Shown here piece after piece: positions 52,364-60,905 of a stretch of 64,000 bases of DNA (the stretch's first letter is position 1; every line of letters begins with the position of its first letter). The notes under the pieces are model-generated. The model was given only the letters and a program-made list of their open reading frames with translations. It had not been told where the DNA came from and searched no databases. The DNA is taken from contig NZ_VAUA01000004.1 of assembly GCF_005771405.1 (NCBI RefSeq), forward strand, positions 62,001 to 126,000, written 5' to 3'. The DNA is from Parasedimentitalea maritima. GTDB taxonomy: Bacteria > Pseudomonadota > Alphaproteobacteria > Rhodobacterales > Rhodobacteraceae. Position numbers and translations under genes: made by a program.

Positions 52364-54202
52364 ATGTTTCGATACTTTGAAAACCTTGTAGATCCCTATT
52401 GCGACTATGCTGAACAGGACACGCCGCCAACGCGGTTGTGGCCATTTATGCGCGAATATTGCCGCCCTTTTACCCGAGTCTTTGTCTGGACCGGGCTAAT
52501 GTCGCTGGTTGTCGCCGCGATTGAAATCGGGCTGATCTACTATATGGGCCATATGGTCGATTTCCTAAGTGAGGGACCTCAACAGGTCTGGGAAAAGCAC
52601 GGTACCGAACTGATCCTGATGGCGCTGTTTATTTTACTGGTTCGGCCCGCTCTGCAGCTTCTGGACGTGGCCTTGCTGAATAATGCGATTCTACCAAACA
52701 TTGGTACCCTGATCCGCTGGCGGGCCCATCGGCATGTGTTGCGGCAATCCGTTGGCTGGTTTGAGAACGATTTTGCCGGCCGAATTGCCAATCGTATCAT
52801 GCAAACGCCCCCCGCAGCGGGAGAAGTGGTGTTTCAGGTGTTTGACGCGATTTCGTACTCGTTGGCCTATCTAATTGGCGCTGCGCTGCTGCTGATGGTG
52901 GCAGATGTGCGGTTGTTGTTGCCCTTACTGGTCTGGTTTCTTCTTTATGGATTTCTTGTCCGTTGGACTGTGAAACACGTGGGGCCTGCTTCACAAGCGT
53001 CTTCGGATGCGCGGTCGGCAGTGACGGGGCTGGTGGTGGATGCCTACTCCAATATCCATTCTGTCAAGATGTTCGCGCATCACGATCTGGAGCTTACGGG
53101 AGCCAAAAAGGTAATTGAAAATACACGCAAGACGTTTCAGACGGAAATGCGCATTTTTACTGTCATGGATGCAGTTTTGGTTTCTCTGAATGGGTTGCTG
53201 ATTGTCGGTGTTGTCGGCTGGGCAATTTATCTATGGATGATTGGGCAGTCTTCTGTTGGGGTGATTGCTGCAGCGGCCACGTTAACTCTGCGACTAAACG
53301 CAATGACTGGCTGGATAATGTGGGCATTGACTTCATTCTTTCGCCAACTTGGTGTGGTGGCCGAAGGTATGGAGACCATTGCCCAACCTATCGACTTGGT
53401 TGATGCAGCCAATGCGACTCAGCTGCAGCTGGCCGAGGGCGGGATTGAACTACGTAATCTGTCTCACCACTACGGCCGAGAAACAGGCGGATTGGATCAT
53501 ATCAACCTAACCATAAAACCGGGCGAGAAGATTGGCCTAATTGGACGCTCGGGCGCGGGTAAATCTACTTTGGTGAAGCTGCTTCTGCGGTTCTATGACA
53601 CCGAAAGTGGGCAGGTTCTGATTGATGGGCAGGATATACGCTCCGTGTCCCAAGACAGTCTACGCAGTAATATCGGTATGGTGCAGCAGGATAGCTCACT
53701 GTTGCATCGTTCAGTTCGCGAAAATATTTTATATGGCCGTCCTGAGGCAAGTGAAAAAGAGATGATTGCTGCGGCAAAACAGGCTGAAGCACATGATTTT
53801 ATTCTAGATTTGGAGGATCCACAGGGCCGCACCGGTTATGATGCGCAGGTGGGTGAACGGGGGGTCAAACTGTCTGGCGGTCAGCGTCAGCGGGTGACCC
53901 TGGCGCGCGTAATTCTAAAAAACGCGCCGATCCTGCTGTTAGACGAAGCAACCAGCGCGCTGGACAGCGAGGTCGAGGCGGTGATCCAGGAAACTCTGTA
54001 TGGAATGATGGAGGGCAAGACCGTGATCGCAATTGCACATAGGCTGTCCACCATCGCACAGATGGATCGAATTCTGGTGCTGGACCAGGGTCGGATAGTG
54101 GAACAAGGTAGTCACGATGATCTACTGGCTGCGCAGGGGCAATATGCCCAATTTTGGGCGCGACAGTCGGGTGGTTTCCTGAATATCGAGGCAGCAGAAT
54201 GA
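52364..54202 (+). CDS. ABC transporter, fused permease/ATPase (exporter half 1)
   Basis: The 612-residue half-transporter starts at the ATG 52364, with GGAG eight bases before it. Six membrane segments lie in residues about 35-310. The ATPase has GLIGRSGAGKSTLVKLLLRF (Walker A), the signature LSGGQRQRVTLARV and Walker B ILLLDEATSALDSE with the catalytic Glu. It is a type IV exporter of the MsbA/MDR class. The next gene is a paralogue overlapping by four bases, so the pair probably forms a heterodimer that exports drugs, lipids or peptides; the substrate is unknown. Confidence 0.92.
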   Translation: MFRYFENLVDPYCDYAEQDTPPTRLWPFMREYCRPFTRVFVWTGLMSLVVAAIEIGLIYYMGHMVDFLSEGPQQVWEKHGTELILMALFILLVRPALQLLDVALLNNAILPNIGTLIRWRAHRHVLRQSVGWFENDFAGRIANRIMQTPPAAGEVVFQVFDAISYSLAYLIGAALLLMVADVRLLLPLLVWFLLYGFLVRWTVKHVGPASQASSDARSAVTGLVVDAYSNIHSVKMFAHHDLELTGAKKVIENTRKTFQTEMRIFTVMDAVLVSLNGLLIVGVVGWAIYLWMIGQSSVGVIAAAATLTLRLNAMTGWIMWALTSFFRQLGVVAEGMETIAQPIDLVDAANATQLQLAEGGIELRNLSHHYGRETGGLDHINLTIKPGEKIGLIGRSGAGKSTLVKLLLRFYDTESGQVLIDGQDIRSVSQDSLRSNIGMVQQDSSLLHRSVRENILYGRPEASEKEMIAAAKQAEAHDFILDLEDPQGRTGYDAQVGERGVKLSGGQRQRVTLARVILKNAPILLLDEATSALDSEVEAVIQETLYGMMEGKTVIAIAHRLSTIAQMDRILVLDQGRIVEQGSHDDLLAAQGQYAQFWARQSGGFLNIEAAE

Positions 54203-56043
54203 ATATTGGAAATTGGATCGACGCATTTCGCCCTGCAGTAGGGCCGCCGCCGCAAACTCTTTGGCCCTTCCTGCGCTGGAGCCTGTCCGGGGCTTGGCCG
54301 ATGTTGATCTTGGCAGCTATGTTTTCGGCATTGGCTGGCGGGATGGAGGCTGGAACCGCTTATATCCTTGGTCTTGTCATTGATACTGCAGTGTCCAGCG
54401 GTCCGCAGGTGTTTTTCACATCTCAAAACCTACTGATTATCGCGGGCGCTATCGGTTTCTTTCTGATCATTCGCCCGGTTCTGTTCACTTTGTCTGCGGT
54501 GTCGAATTCGATCATCGTGCAGCCAAACGTAAACCCAATGGTTCTGTCCCGGTTGAATCGATGGGTCTTAGGGCAGTCGGTTAGCTTTTTTGATGACGAT
54601 TTTGCCGGTCGCATTGCGCAAAAACAAATGCAAACTGCCAGTGCGGTGACCTCTGTCGCGTCAGAGGTCATCAATGTCGTAGCATTTGCTCTGGCCTCGA
54701 TGATTGGCACAATGGCGCTGCTTGGAGCAATTGATCTGCGTATTACGGTACTGTTTCTTGTTTGGTTGGTTGGCTATTTCGCGGTGATCAGCTGGTTCTT
54801 GCCACGGGTGCGTATACGGGCCGGTACACGGGCCGGGGCCAAAGCGATGGTTACAGGGCAGGTTGTGGATTCCATCACCAACATCAAAACGGTTAAGTTG
54901 TTTGCCCATGCTGATCACGAGGAAAAGACTGCTCAAGATGCTATGGGTGATTTTCGAACTAAGGCGCTGAGCTTTGGCTATCTTGCGGCGGGTTTTCGGT
55001 TCGCCCTGATGACACTGGCTGGGTTGCTACCGGTACTGTTGATCGGAGCGACACTGCTACTCTGGCAGTCGGGGCAAGCGACCGAAGGCGATATTGTTGC
55101 AGCAGGTGCGGTGTCGATCCGGATTGCTCAGATGACCGGTTGGGTTAGCTTCACCTTGATGGGGATCTATTCCAACATCGGTGAAATCGAAAACGGTATG
55201 AAAACACTGACCGTGCGAAATCGTGTCGAAGATGCCAATGATGCGGTGGATCTTGTTGTCCCCCGTGGTGAGATCGTTTTTGACAATGCCGGATTTGCTT
55301 ACGGTCGCGATATTGGGGGCATTCAGGGCATTTCTCTGACGATCAAGCCAGGCGAAAAACTAGGCATCGTTGGCGCTTCGGGTGCTGGGAAATCCACCTT
55401 GGTTTCACTGCTAATGCGGCTCTATGACGGCGAATCTGGACGTATTCTAATTGACGGTCAAGACATCTCAAATGTTTGCCAAAACTCTTTGCGTCGTCAG
55501 ATTGGCATGGTCACGCAGGAAACCGCGATGTTCAACCGCTCAGCACGCGATAACATCTTGTATGGAAGCCCAAATGCCAGCGAAGCCGAATTGATTGATG
55601 CGGCCAGTAAAGCCGAAGCGGACGATTTCATTGCCTTGCTGCAGGATGGCCAGGGGCGGCAGGGATACGATGCCCACCTAGGTGAACGCGGTGTGAAGCT
55701 GTCTGGTGGGCAGCGTCAGCGTATTGCTCTTGCCCGCGCAATCCTAAAAGACGCGCCAATTCTGGTCTTGGACGAGGCGACCTCGGCTCTGGATTCTGAA
55801 GTCGAGGCAGCGATCCAGTCTGCCCTGCACCGGGTGATGGAGGGTAAAACCGTTTTGGCAATTGCACACCGATTGTCGACGCTTAGCGAAATGGACCGGA
55901 TCATTGTGATGGATCAGGGCCGCATTGCAGAAAGTGGTAGCCACGATCAGCTACTGGCTGAGGGTGGATTGTATGCGCAATTTTGGGCCCGACAGTCGGG
56001 TGGGTTCATTCGAACTGAGACGGAGGCCGAGGCGGCGGAATAA
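54199..56043 (+). CDS. ABC transporter, fused permease/ATPase (exporter half 2)
   Basis: This is a 614-residue paralogue of the preceding gene: N-terminal WIDAFRPAVGPPPQTLWPFLRW resembles the TRLWPFMREY of half 1, and the membrane domain shares SFFDDDFAGRIAQKQMQTASAV with WFENDFAGRIANRIMQTPPA. The ATPase is complete: GIVGASGAGKSTLVSLLMRLYDG, LSGGQRQRIALARA, LVLDEATSALDSE. Both halves keep consensus catalytic residues, unlike asymmetric heterodimers with one degenerate site. It starts in an ATGA overlap with half 1. Confidence 0.92.
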   Translation: MNIGNWIDAFRPAVGPPPQTLWPFLRWSLSGAWPMLILAAMFSALAGGMEAGTAYILGLVIDTAVSSGPQVFFTSQNLLIIAGAIGFFLIIRPVLFTLSAVSNSIIVQPNVNPMVLSRLNRWVLGQSVSFFDDDFAGRIAQKQMQTASAVTSVASEVINVVAFALASMIGTMALLGAIDLRITVLFLVWLVGYFAVISWFLPRVRIRAGTRAGAKAMVTGQVVDSITNIKTVKLFAHADHEEKTAQDAMGDFRTKALSFGYLAAGFRFALMTLAGLLPVLLIGATLLLWQSGQATEGDIVAAGAVSIRIAQMTGWVSFTLMGIYSNIGEIENGMKTLTVRNRVEDANDAVDLVVPRGEIVFDNAGFAYGRDIGGIQGISLTIKPGEKLGIVGASGAGKSTLVSLLMRLYDGESGRILIDGQDISNVCQNSLRRQIGMVTQETAMFNRSARDNILYGSPNASEAELIDAASKAEADDFIALLQDGQGRQGYDAHLGERGVKLSGGQRQRIALARAILKDAPILVLDEATSALDSEVEAAIQSALHRVMEGKTVLAIAHRLSTLSEMDRIIVMDQGRIAESGSHDQLLAEGGLYAQFWARQSGGFIRTETEAEAAE

Positions 56044-56084
56044 GGCTTTTGCCAAAGCGCTCTGCGGACTGTATCAGGGCGCTT

Positions 56085-57332
56085 ATGAGTACATCAGCCA
56101 GAACCACCGCCAGCATCACTCGTCTCGGACACCAAGGTGACGGAGTCGCCGAAGGCCCATTATTTGCCCCTCGTACCCTGCCGGGTGAGGTGATTACCGG
56201 TATTGTCGATGGCAGTGCGCTGGGCGACATTCGTATTGAAACGCCGTCGGACCACAGGGTGCAGGCGCCTTGTCGCCACTATAAATCCTGTGGCGGTTGC
56301 CAGTTGCAACACGCGGATGATGGGTTCGTGGCTGAGTGGAAACAAGGCATCGTGCGCAATGCATTGACCGCGCAGGGGCTGGAAACAGAGTTTCGCCCTA
56401 TTCACACCTCTCCGTCGCACTCTCGCCGCCGCGCGACACTGGCGGTGCGGCGTACCAAAAAAGGTGCAATGGCAGGATTTCACGGCCGTGCCTCAGGCGT
56501 GATTACACAAATCCCGGATTGTCACTTATTGGATCCAGACCTGTTGGCTGCGATTCCGATGGCTGAAAATTTGGCATTGATCGGTGCCAGTCGCAAAACA
56601 CCACTGGCGGTCACCGTGACCCTGTCTGACATTGGCCTGGATGTGCTGGTCAAAAACGGCAAACCGTTGGATGGCCCATTGCGATTGTCGCTGGCTCAAT
56701 CGGTTGAAAAACTGGGTATCACCCGTTTGACTTGGGATGATGAGCAAATCGCCATGACCCAGCCACCCACCCAAACATTTGGCAATGCAAAGATCTGTCC
56801 GCCACCGGGTAGTTTTTTGCAGGCCACCCGTGATGGTGAGGCGGCACTGCTGGCAGCAGTGCAAGACATCGTTCAGGGCGCTAAGCGCATTGTTGATTTG
56901 TTTGCAGGCTGTGGCACCTTTGCGCTGCCCCTGGCAAAGCAGGCTGAGGTGCTGGCAGTTGAAGGTGACCCGGAAATGATCCAGGCACTAGAGGCCGGAT
57001 GGCGTCAGGCCAAGGGTTTGAAACTGGTCAAAGCGGTTGCTCGTGACTTGTACCGCCGTCCAATGATGCCTGATGAGCTGAATCCTTTTGGAGCCTTTTA
57101 CGAGGCCGCAGTTCTCGATCCACCCCGCGCCGGTGCCGAGGCACAGGTGGCTGAGCTGATTGAGGCCCGCACCAAGACCATCGCCTATGTGTCATGTAAT
57201 CCGGTCAGTTTTGCCCGTGATGCCAAGGTGTTGGTCGAGGCCGGCTATCATCTGAACTGGGTTCAAGTTGTTGACCAGTTTCGCTGGTCATCCCATACCG
57301 AACTGGTTGCATCCTTCACCCTTGCCGACTGA
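56085..57332 (+). CDS. TrmA/RlmD-family 23S rRNA or tRNA m5U methyltransferase, iron-sulfur type
   Basis: This is a SAM-dependent RNA methyltransferase of 415 residues. Cysteines at about 63, 69 and 72 (CRHYKSCGGC) and near 146 (IPDCHLL) fit the 4Fe-4S site of RlmD/RumA. The SAM fold has VDLFAGCGTFALPLAK, the catalytic region VLDPPRAGAEAQV, and the nucleophile motif AYVSCNPVSFARD. It lacks an obvious N-terminal TRAM domain beyond the short LGHQGDGVAEGP segment. I start at 56085. It is probably RlmD-like, but the exact target base cannot be read. Confidence 0.87.
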   Translation: MSTSARTTASITRLGHQGDGVAEGPLFAPRTLPGEVITGIVDGSALGDIRIETPSDHRVQAPCRHYKSCGGCQLQHADDGFVAEWKQGIVRNALTAQGLETEFRPIHTSPSHSRRRATLAVRRTKKGAMAGFHGRASGVITQIPDCHLLDPDLLAAIPMAENLALIGASRKTPLAVTVTLSDIGLDVLVKNGKPLDGPLRLSLAQSVEKLGITRLTWDDEQIAMTQPPTQTFGNAKICPPPGSFLQATRDGEAALLAAVQDIVQGAKRIVDLFAGCGTFALPLAKQAEVLAVEGDPEMIQALEAGWRQAKGLKLVKAVARDLYRRPMMPDELNPFGAFYEAAVLDPPRAGAEAQVAELIEARTKTIAYVSCNPVSFARDAKVLVEAGYHLNWVQVVDQFRWSSHTELVASFTLAD

Positions 57333-57354
57333 TCCCAAATCCGGAAACCCCATT

Positions 57355-58146
57355 ATGAATATTCTTCAACGCCTTACGGCCATCTTGGACAGCGCCCGGT
57401 TTGGCCACTTCATTACCGCGGTCATTCTGGTGAATGCAGTGACATTGGGTTTGGAGACCGCGCCATCTATTATGGCACGAGCCGGTGGGGTCATTACGCT
57501 GATCGACGAGATGTGTCTGGCTATTTTTGTTCTCGAAATTTTGGCTAAACTAGTGGTGCGGCGACACAGATTCTTTTTTAGTGGCTGGAATATATTTGAT
57601 TTTATCATTGTTGGAATAGCGTTGGTGCCTGGCGCACAGGGGCTTTCAGTTTTGCGTGCCTTGCGAATCCTTCGGGTACTACGCGTGATTTCCGTTGCGC
57701 CCAGCCTGCGCCGGGTTGTCGAAGGATTTATTACGGCCTTGCCCGGTATGGGCTCGGTGTTTTTGTTGATGGCGATCATTTTCTATATTGGTTCGGTGAT
57801 TGCGACCAAACTGTTTGGCGGAACGTTTCCAGAATGGTTTGGTACGTTAGGGCACAGCGCCTACTCCTTGTTCCAAATCATGACGCTAGAAAGCTGGTCA
57901 ATGGGGATTGTACGGCCGGTGATGGTGGTGTTCCCCTATGCTTGGGTGTTCTTTGTGCCCTTCATCATGGTCACCACCTTTGCGGTAGTGAACTTGCTCG
58001 TGGGTCTGATTGTGAATTCGATGCAAGACGCCCACAGTGTCGAGGACACCGAACGTACTGATGCCTATCGTGATCAGGTTCTGGCCCGGCTCGAAGCCAT
58101 CGAGCGGCGGTTGCCCGCGCAAAATGAACAAATTGCTAAGAAGTGA
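57355..58146 (+). CDS. Bacterial voltage-gated sodium channel (NavBac/NaChBac type)
   Basis: This is a 263-residue six-helix channel subunit starting at the ATG 57355. The voltage sensor S4 carries Arg at every third position (about residues 101, 104, 107 and 110, VLRALRILRVLRVIS). The pore holds the selectivity filter TLESWSM (about 177-183), which is diagnostic of sodium-selective bacterial channels that assemble as tetramers. A C-terminal coiled coil (DAYRDQVLARLEAIERRL) follows S6. Characterised members come from marine bacteria and alphaproteobacteria. It sits 22 bases after the methyltransferase gene. Confidence 0.93.
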   Translation: MNILQRLTAILDSARFGHFITAVILVNAVTLGLETAPSIMARAGGVITLIDEMCLAIFVLEILAKLVVRRHRFFFSGWNIFDFIIVGIALVPGAQGLSVLRALRILRVLRVISVAPSLRRVVEGFITALPGMGSVFLLMAIIFYIGSVIATKLFGGTFPEWFGTLGHSAYSLFQIMTLESWSMGIVRPVMVVFPYAWVFFVPFIMVTTFAVVNLLVGLIVNSMQDAHSVEDTERTDAYRDQVLARLEAIERRLPAQNEQIAKK

Positions 58147-58217
58147 TTTTGGTTAACGAAGTGTTTAGGGATAGTCTGGCAAAAAGCTAAAAACGAGCAG
58201 AAACCAGAGCTATCAAA

Positions 58218-58736
58218 ATGAACAGACGAGCATTTGGGTTGGGCGCAGCCGCTACATTATCCGTAGCTGGTTGTGGTAATGCATCCAACAAATTCCAGAG
58301 TTACCATGGCCCCGAAGTTACCTCAGTGGTGATCAACAAGGGTGCACGCAAAATGTACCTGTTGCACAACGAAGAAGTGCTGCGTGAATATAAAGTCGAT
58401 CTGGGGTTTGCGCCTTCAGGCGCCAAGACGGTAGAAGGCGATGGGAAAACGCCCGAAGGTACTTATGTGATTAATCGCCGTAATCCCAATAGTTCCTATC
58501 ATCTGTCGGTAGGTATTTCATATCCCAATACTCAGGACGTTGCCGAAGCCAATGCTCTGGGTAAAAGGCCCGGTGGTGAAATTTTCATTCACGGACAACC
58601 CAATGACGCAAAGGCCCGTCGGAGGGCTGCACGGGTAGATGATTGGACTGCTGGCTGTATTGCCGTGTCAAACGATGAGATCGAAGAAATCTATTCCATG
58701 GTCGGCAATGGCACCACGATTACCCTACGGCTGTAA
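58218..58736 (+). CDS. L,D-transpeptidase, lipoprotein with Tat-like signal
   Basis: This 172-residue protein has an N-terminal RRAFGLGAAATLSVAGC signal, with both a twin-arginine start and a lipobox (VAGC). The YkuD domain shows IFIHGQPND and DWTAGCIAVSN, whose Cys is the catalytic nucleophile. It likely makes 3-3 cross-links or attaches proteins to peptidoglycan in the periplasm. A TTAACGAAGTGTTTA stretch at 58153-58167, just upstream, resembles a degenerate CtrA box. Confidence 0.9.
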   Translation: MNRRAFGLGAAATLSVAGCGNASNKFQSYHGPEVTSVVINKGARKMYLLHNEEVLREYKVDLGFAPSGAKTVEGDGKTPEGTYVINRRNPNSSYHLSVGISYPNTQDVAEANALGKRPGGEIFIHGQPNDAKARRRAARVDDWTAGCIAVSNDEIEEIYSMVGNGTTITLRL

Positions 58737-58802
58737 GTCTGGCGGCTAACTATAAGTGTTTGCGGTCTGAATTCTCAGAATTTCACATTGCCAGAAACAA
58801 CT

Positions 58803-58825
58803 AAAGGCGGCTCAGGGCCGCCTTT
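58803..58825. terminator. Hairpin between convergent LDT and CAP genes
   Basis: AAAGGCGGC (58803-58811) and GCCGCCTTT (58817-58825) form a perfect nine-base stem with a five-base loop. It lies between convergent genes and can end both transcripts, although the T-runs are short. Confidence 0.65.
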
Positions 58826-58849
58826 GTAGGTGCTAGCTGGTCTGTAGAA

Positions 58850-59347
58850 TTACCCGCCCATAACCAGCGTCCACCAAATTTTGCCGTTGCTTTCCTGAAA
58901 CCAGGAAAAACCCAAATTGACTGCCTTGGGGTCCATGATGACTGCTCGGGTGCTGGGGTCTTCCATCCAGGCTGAAAGAGTTTCCACTTCGCCTTCATAG
59001 GTTTCAGAAATGGCTTCTCCAAGCATGGTGCCAGTGTATCCGGTACGGGCAACACGGTCCAAAGGCGACGACCCGTCAGATCCAAAATGCCACGGTCTGT
59101 TTTGTACGGACATGTCACGAGAATGTGTAGCGGCCGCAGCGTTTAGCTGACCGTTCAGCTGCACCACTGGGTTGCCAGAGGCCTGTCGCAACGCATTTAC
59201 CGAATCAAGCATGCGGAACTGAACCTTGTCGGCATTGCGGATTCGATAGGCCTTGCCGCTACCACTTGAACCTCCATTGGGCACTGGGGTACAGGCGACA
59301 GCTAGGGTCAGCACGGCTGCGACAACAATCAATAATACACGCTTCAT
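58850..59347 (-). CDS. CAP-domain (SCP/PR1) secreted protein
   Basis: This 165-residue protein has a signal peptide ending in a weak lipobox (AVAC at about residue 19). A CAP domain follows: MLDSVNALRQASGNPVVQLNGQLNAAAATHSRDMSVQNRPWHFGSDGS resembles the N-terminal helix and the His-bearing region, and AVNLGFSWFQESNGKIWWTLVMG is the C-terminal strand. Bacterial CAP proteins are found in the envelope or secreted; roles are unclear. It lies between two L,D-transpeptidase genes. Confidence 0.85.
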   Translation of the reverse strand: MKRVLLIVVAAVLTLAVACTPVPNGGSSGSGKAYRIRNADKVQFRMLDSVNALRQASGNPVVQLNGQLNAAAATHSRDMSVQNRPWHFGSDGSSPLDRVARTGYTGTMLGEAISETYEGEVETLSAWMEDPSTRAVIMDPKAVNLGFSWFQESNGKIWWTLVMGG

Positions 59348-59514
59348 TTTGCACCTTGTCTAATATCTAGCTACAGCACTTAGCCTTAGTGTGGCTTTGG
59401 CGCAAACGTGCTGGCGGTAAAATGCTCGTGGTGACAAGGGATTGATTTGCGACTGAGGCATTCACGCCATAATATGCGCCATGATAGATTCCATTTGTGC
59501 AGGTAATGACGTTC

Positions 59515-60135
59515 ATGTCTTCTAAGCCATTCCAAACCCCGTCCCGCAGGTTGTTTTTGACCGGCTCAGCGGCGATTCTGGGTGCCCCAGCTTTGGCGCA
59601 AGTCACTGCTGACCCCGACGCTGACCCCGTTATCGATCCATTGCGCCCAGCGGCAGAAGCAGAAGCCCCAGTGCGCCGCAATATCTCAGCGTTTCGGGCC
59701 AAGAACTGGCAACCATATTTCGACAACCTGCGTGGTGGTGCGATTTTGGTCGATATCGACAGTCGCGCATTACATTACTGGTCCGCAGATGGGGCAACTT
59801 ACAAACTGTTCCCATCATCAGTGCCAGTGTCTGATGATTTGACCCGCCGTGGTCGCACCAGCATTATACGTAAAGTCGAAGGCCCGTCCTGGTCGCCGAC
59901 CCCTAATATGCGAAAGCGCAATCCAGAGTGGCCGTCTTATGTTCCACCGGGTCCGGACAATCCTTTGGGAAGCCACGCATTGTATCTCAGCTGGAAGTAT
60001 TATCGGATTCATGGAACCCATGATACGCGTAAAATTGGACGAAAGTCTTCCAATGGCTGTATTGGCCTTTATAATGAACACATTGCACAGCTTTTTGGGA
60101 TGGCTAAGATAGGCACCCAAGTGTTGCTTATTTGA
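59515..60135 (+). CDS. L,D-transpeptidase with Tat signal
   Basis: From the ATG at 59515 this encodes 206 residues. The N terminus has SRRLFLTGSAAILGAPALAQ, a twin-arginine signal cleaved after ALA. The YkuD domain includes GAILVDIDSRALHYW and the active site HGTHDTRKIGRKSSNGCIGLYNEHI, whose Cys is catalytic. It is probably exported folded to the periplasm. The frame is open from 59497, but the spacing from AGG favours 59515. It is a distinct paralogue of the gene at 58218. Confidence 0.92.
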   Translation: MSSKPFQTPSRRLFLTGSAAILGAPALAQVTADPDADPVIDPLRPAAEAEAPVRRNISAFRAKNWQPYFDNLRGGAILVDIDSRALHYWSADGATYKLFPSSVPVSDDLTRRGRTSIIRKVEGPSWSPTPNMRKRNPEWPSYVPPGPDNPLGSHALYLSWKYYRIHGTHDTRKIGRKSSNGCIGLYNEHIAQLFGMAKIGTQVLLI

Positions 60136-60235
60136 CCACATTATGTCCCGGCTAGGTCGGTTTCTCTCAACAAGCATTTGCAATCTCGGGTTTTTACTGG
60201 TTAGAAAAAACCACGAGGTATGTCTTGGCTGCGTA

Positions 60236-60253
60236 GACCATATTTGAATGGTC
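60236..60253. promoter_or_regulatory. GACCAT inverted repeat before the first small-peptide gene
   Basis: GACCAT-ATTTGA-ATGGTC is a perfect six-base dyad, ten bases before the TGGAGG ribosome site of the gene at 60276. It may be an operator or leader hairpin. The second gene copy has no such element; it has GGTTA-GA-TAACC at 60603-60614. Confidence 0.4.
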
Positions 60254-60275
60254 GCGCCTTTTTCTGGAGGTTAAT

Positions 60276-60458
60276 ATGAAAAAACTCGTTCTCGCCGCTG
60301 CTCTGTCCGCTGCTGCTTCGACCGCATTTGCCGGTAGCTATGCTGAGCCCATCGTTGAGCCACCCGTAATCATCGAAGAAGCTGGTAGCTCTTCCAACGG
60401 TATCCTGCTGCCACTGCTGCTGCTGGTTCTGGTTGGCGCGGCTGTTGCAAGCAGCTAA
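60276..60458 (+). CDS. Small secreted/membrane peptide, tandem copy 1
   Basis: This 60-residue protein has a signal peptide (MKKLVLAAALSAAASTAFA), a short acidic middle (EPIVEPPVIIEEAGSSSNG) and a hydrophobic C-terminal tail (LLPLLLLVLVGAAVAS). TGGAGG sits eight bases before the ATG. It is of a type common in Roseobacter-group genomes with no known function. The mature form would be a very short peptide anchored by its C-terminal helix. Confidence 0.85.
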   Translation: MKKLVLAAALSAAASTAFAGSYAEPIVEPPVIIEEAGSSSNGILLPLLLLVLVGAAVASS

Positions 60459-60482
60459 TATTGCTTACTATCAGTTACGGAA

Positions 60483-60510
60483 AGGGCGGTGGTTTTCCAT
60501 CGCCTTTTTT
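60483..60510 (+). terminator. Intrinsic terminator after small-peptide copy 1
   Basis: GGCGGTGG, TTTT loop, CCATCGCC, then TTTTTT; one G-U pair in the stem. It is the diverged version of the terminator after copy 2. Confidence 0.85.
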
Positions 60511-60635
60511 GCTGCCAGTTTGATTATTTACTAACAGATATTTACAATTCAGGGTTTTAGTAGTGTAAAAGAACCCGGAAATGATTTGGTAAAATAGGCC
60601 ATGGTTAGATAACCTTGCCTACATTGGAGACTACT

Positions 60636-60818
60636 ATGAAAAAACTCGTTCTCGCCGCTGCTCTGTCCGGTGCTGCTTCAACCGCATTTGCCGGTAGCTA
60701 TGCTGAGCCCCAAGTTGAGCCACCTGTAATCATCGAAGAAGCTGGCAGCTCTTCGAATGGTATCCTGTTGCCATTGCTGCTGCTGGTTCTGGTTGGCGCG
60801 GCTGTAGCGAGCAGCTAA
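60636..60818 (+). CDS. Small secreted/membrane peptide, tandem copy 2
   Basis: This 60-residue paralogue differs from copy 1 by SA to SG in the signal peptide and EPI to EPQ in the mature part. I start at the ATG 60636, matching copy 1, with TTGGAGA before it; the frame is open from 60615. The nearly unchanged protein next to several synonymous changes suggests that it is under purifying selection. Confidence 0.85.
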   Translation: MKKLVLAAALSGAASTAFAGSYAEPQVEPPVIIEEAGSSSNGILLPLLLLVLVGAAVASS

Positions 60819-60843
60819 TATTGCTTACTATCAGTTACGGAAA

Positions 60844-60870
60844 GGGCGGTGGTTTTCCACCGCCCTTTTT
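60844..60870 (+). terminator. Intrinsic terminator after small-peptide copy 2
   Basis: GGGCGGTGG (60844-60852), TTTT loop, CCACCGCCC (60857-60865), then five Ts. The nine-base stem is perfect. Confidence 0.9.
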
Positions 60871-60905
60871 GTTTGCTACTACATCAATCTTAGCTGAAGT
60901 TCAGG

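Larger units (their letters stand above)
60276..60510 (+). repeat. Tandem direct repeat, copy 1 (gene plus terminator)
   Basis: This stretch and 60636-60870 are near identical over about 235 bases with roughly a dozen substitutions, covering the whole coding region, the sequence after the stop and the terminator. The repeat unit is offset by 360 bases. Upstream flanks are not similar at the same level. Confidence 0.9.
60636..60870 (+). repeat. Tandem direct repeat, copy 2 (gene plus terminator)
   Basis: Second copy of the repeat described at 60276-60510. Most differences are silent, single-base changes. Confidence 0.9.

Noticed and set aside
58153-58167. CtrA box before the first L,D-transpeptidase
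   Set aside because: TTAA-N7-TTTA lacks one consensus base in the second half; kept only as a weak note.
58641-58670. Inactive L,D-transpeptidase because the motif reads TAGC instead of SHGC
   Set aside because: The family accepts S or T at that position and varies at the next; the catalytic Cys and upstream HG are present.
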